In this document: piece after piece, positions 63,925 through 64,000 of the stretch
Layout: the number at the start of each line of letters is the position of its first letter
How positions within the stretch are numbered: the first letter of the stretch is position 1
NCBI GenBank assembly: GCA_002422365.1
Contig: DIUO01000036.1
Coordinates: 44,006 to 108,005, forward strand
Source of the DNA: Proteobacteria bacterium UBA6156
GTDB taxonomy: Bacteria; Pseudomonadota; Alphaproteobacteria; UBA2136; UBA6156
Reading direction: 5' to 3'
Length of the DNA stretch: 64,000 bases
The notes under the pieces: model-generated
Told to the model about the DNA's origin: nothing
What the model saw: only the letters and a program-made list of their open reading frames with translations
The model's database searches: none
Position numbers and translations under genes: made by a program

Positions 63925-64000
63925 TACCTAATACTTTCTACGAAGCTCCTGCTGAATTCGCCACCGCCCCATCTCACGGAGGCAGGGGGAAGGGGGTTTT
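63925..64000. other. End of window, no gene visible
   Basis: The final 76 bases contain no recognisable gene or terminator; a purine-rich GGAGGCAGGGGG at the end could be a ribosome binding site for a gene beyond the window (in related clusters flhA often follows). Confidence 0.4.

Noticed and set aside
1..64000. CRISPR array, tRNA, rRNA, insertion sequence
   Set aside because: No regularly spaced repeats, no cloverleaf with conserved TTCGAAT-type arm, and no transposase-like frame were seen.

Overview
The window is GC-rich, gene-dense DNA from a Gram-negative bacterium, most likely an alphaproteobacterium. The best taxonomic clue is the flagellar order fliF-fliG-fliH-fliN-motA-flbD, with FlbD being the sigma54 activator typical of alphaproteobacterial flagellar cascades; the Sco1/PCuAC copper pair, a general porin and an EF-P-independent housekeeping set (ABC-F, Nth, GalU) fit this. 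A closer placement (for example Micavibrio-like or Rhodospirillales-like) is only a guess.

Positions 108-42259 hold one very large, almost entirely plus-strand locus that mixes two machines. One is a type IVb-pilus/type II-like apparatus: TcpQ-domain protein, lipoprotein secretin (PilN-like), GspE-type ATPase, GspF-type platform, PilO/GspL-M-like and PilP-like proteins, a pseudopilin, a prepilin with a classical leader, and half of a prepilin peptidase. The other is an F-type type IV secretion/conjugation apparatus: TraF, two VirB2-like small membrane proteins, TraL, TraE, TraK, a lytic transglycosylase, a TraH-like protein, TraB, TraV and TraC. Interleaved are a coupling ATPase whose membrane part appears to be a separate gene, a membrane-anchored degenerate HD-like protein (the only minus-strand gene here), two coiled-coil proteins ending in TcpQ-like domains, a divergent UvrD-like helicase, a sigma-factor-like/ParB-like fusion protein, a 726-residue orphan, a proline-rich GspC-like membrane protein and a NusA-like protein. 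No recognisable relaxase or transposase is present, so the locus looks like a domesticated or specialised envelope-spanning transporter rather than a standard mobile element; that is inference.

Positions 42305-46661 encode surface polysaccharide functions (family-4 glycosyltransferase, WecA-like phosphosugar transferase, GalU, UDP-glucuronate epimerase-like protein), followed by endonuclease III and a small orphan. Positions 48004-52738 carry a porin, a KGG-repeat stress protein, an ABC-F ATPase, Sco1 and the copper chaperone PCuAC.

Positions 52987-63924 are flagellar: a very long flagellin (744 residues with internal repeats) on the minus strand, then fliF, fliG, fliH, fliN, motA and flbD on the plus strand. 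A plausible sigma54 promoter lies upstream of fliF. The flagellar cluster is interrupted at 59295-61195 by two minus-strand genes (a multi-pass membrane protein and a LemA-like protein) that have more A+T-rich sequence than their neighbours.
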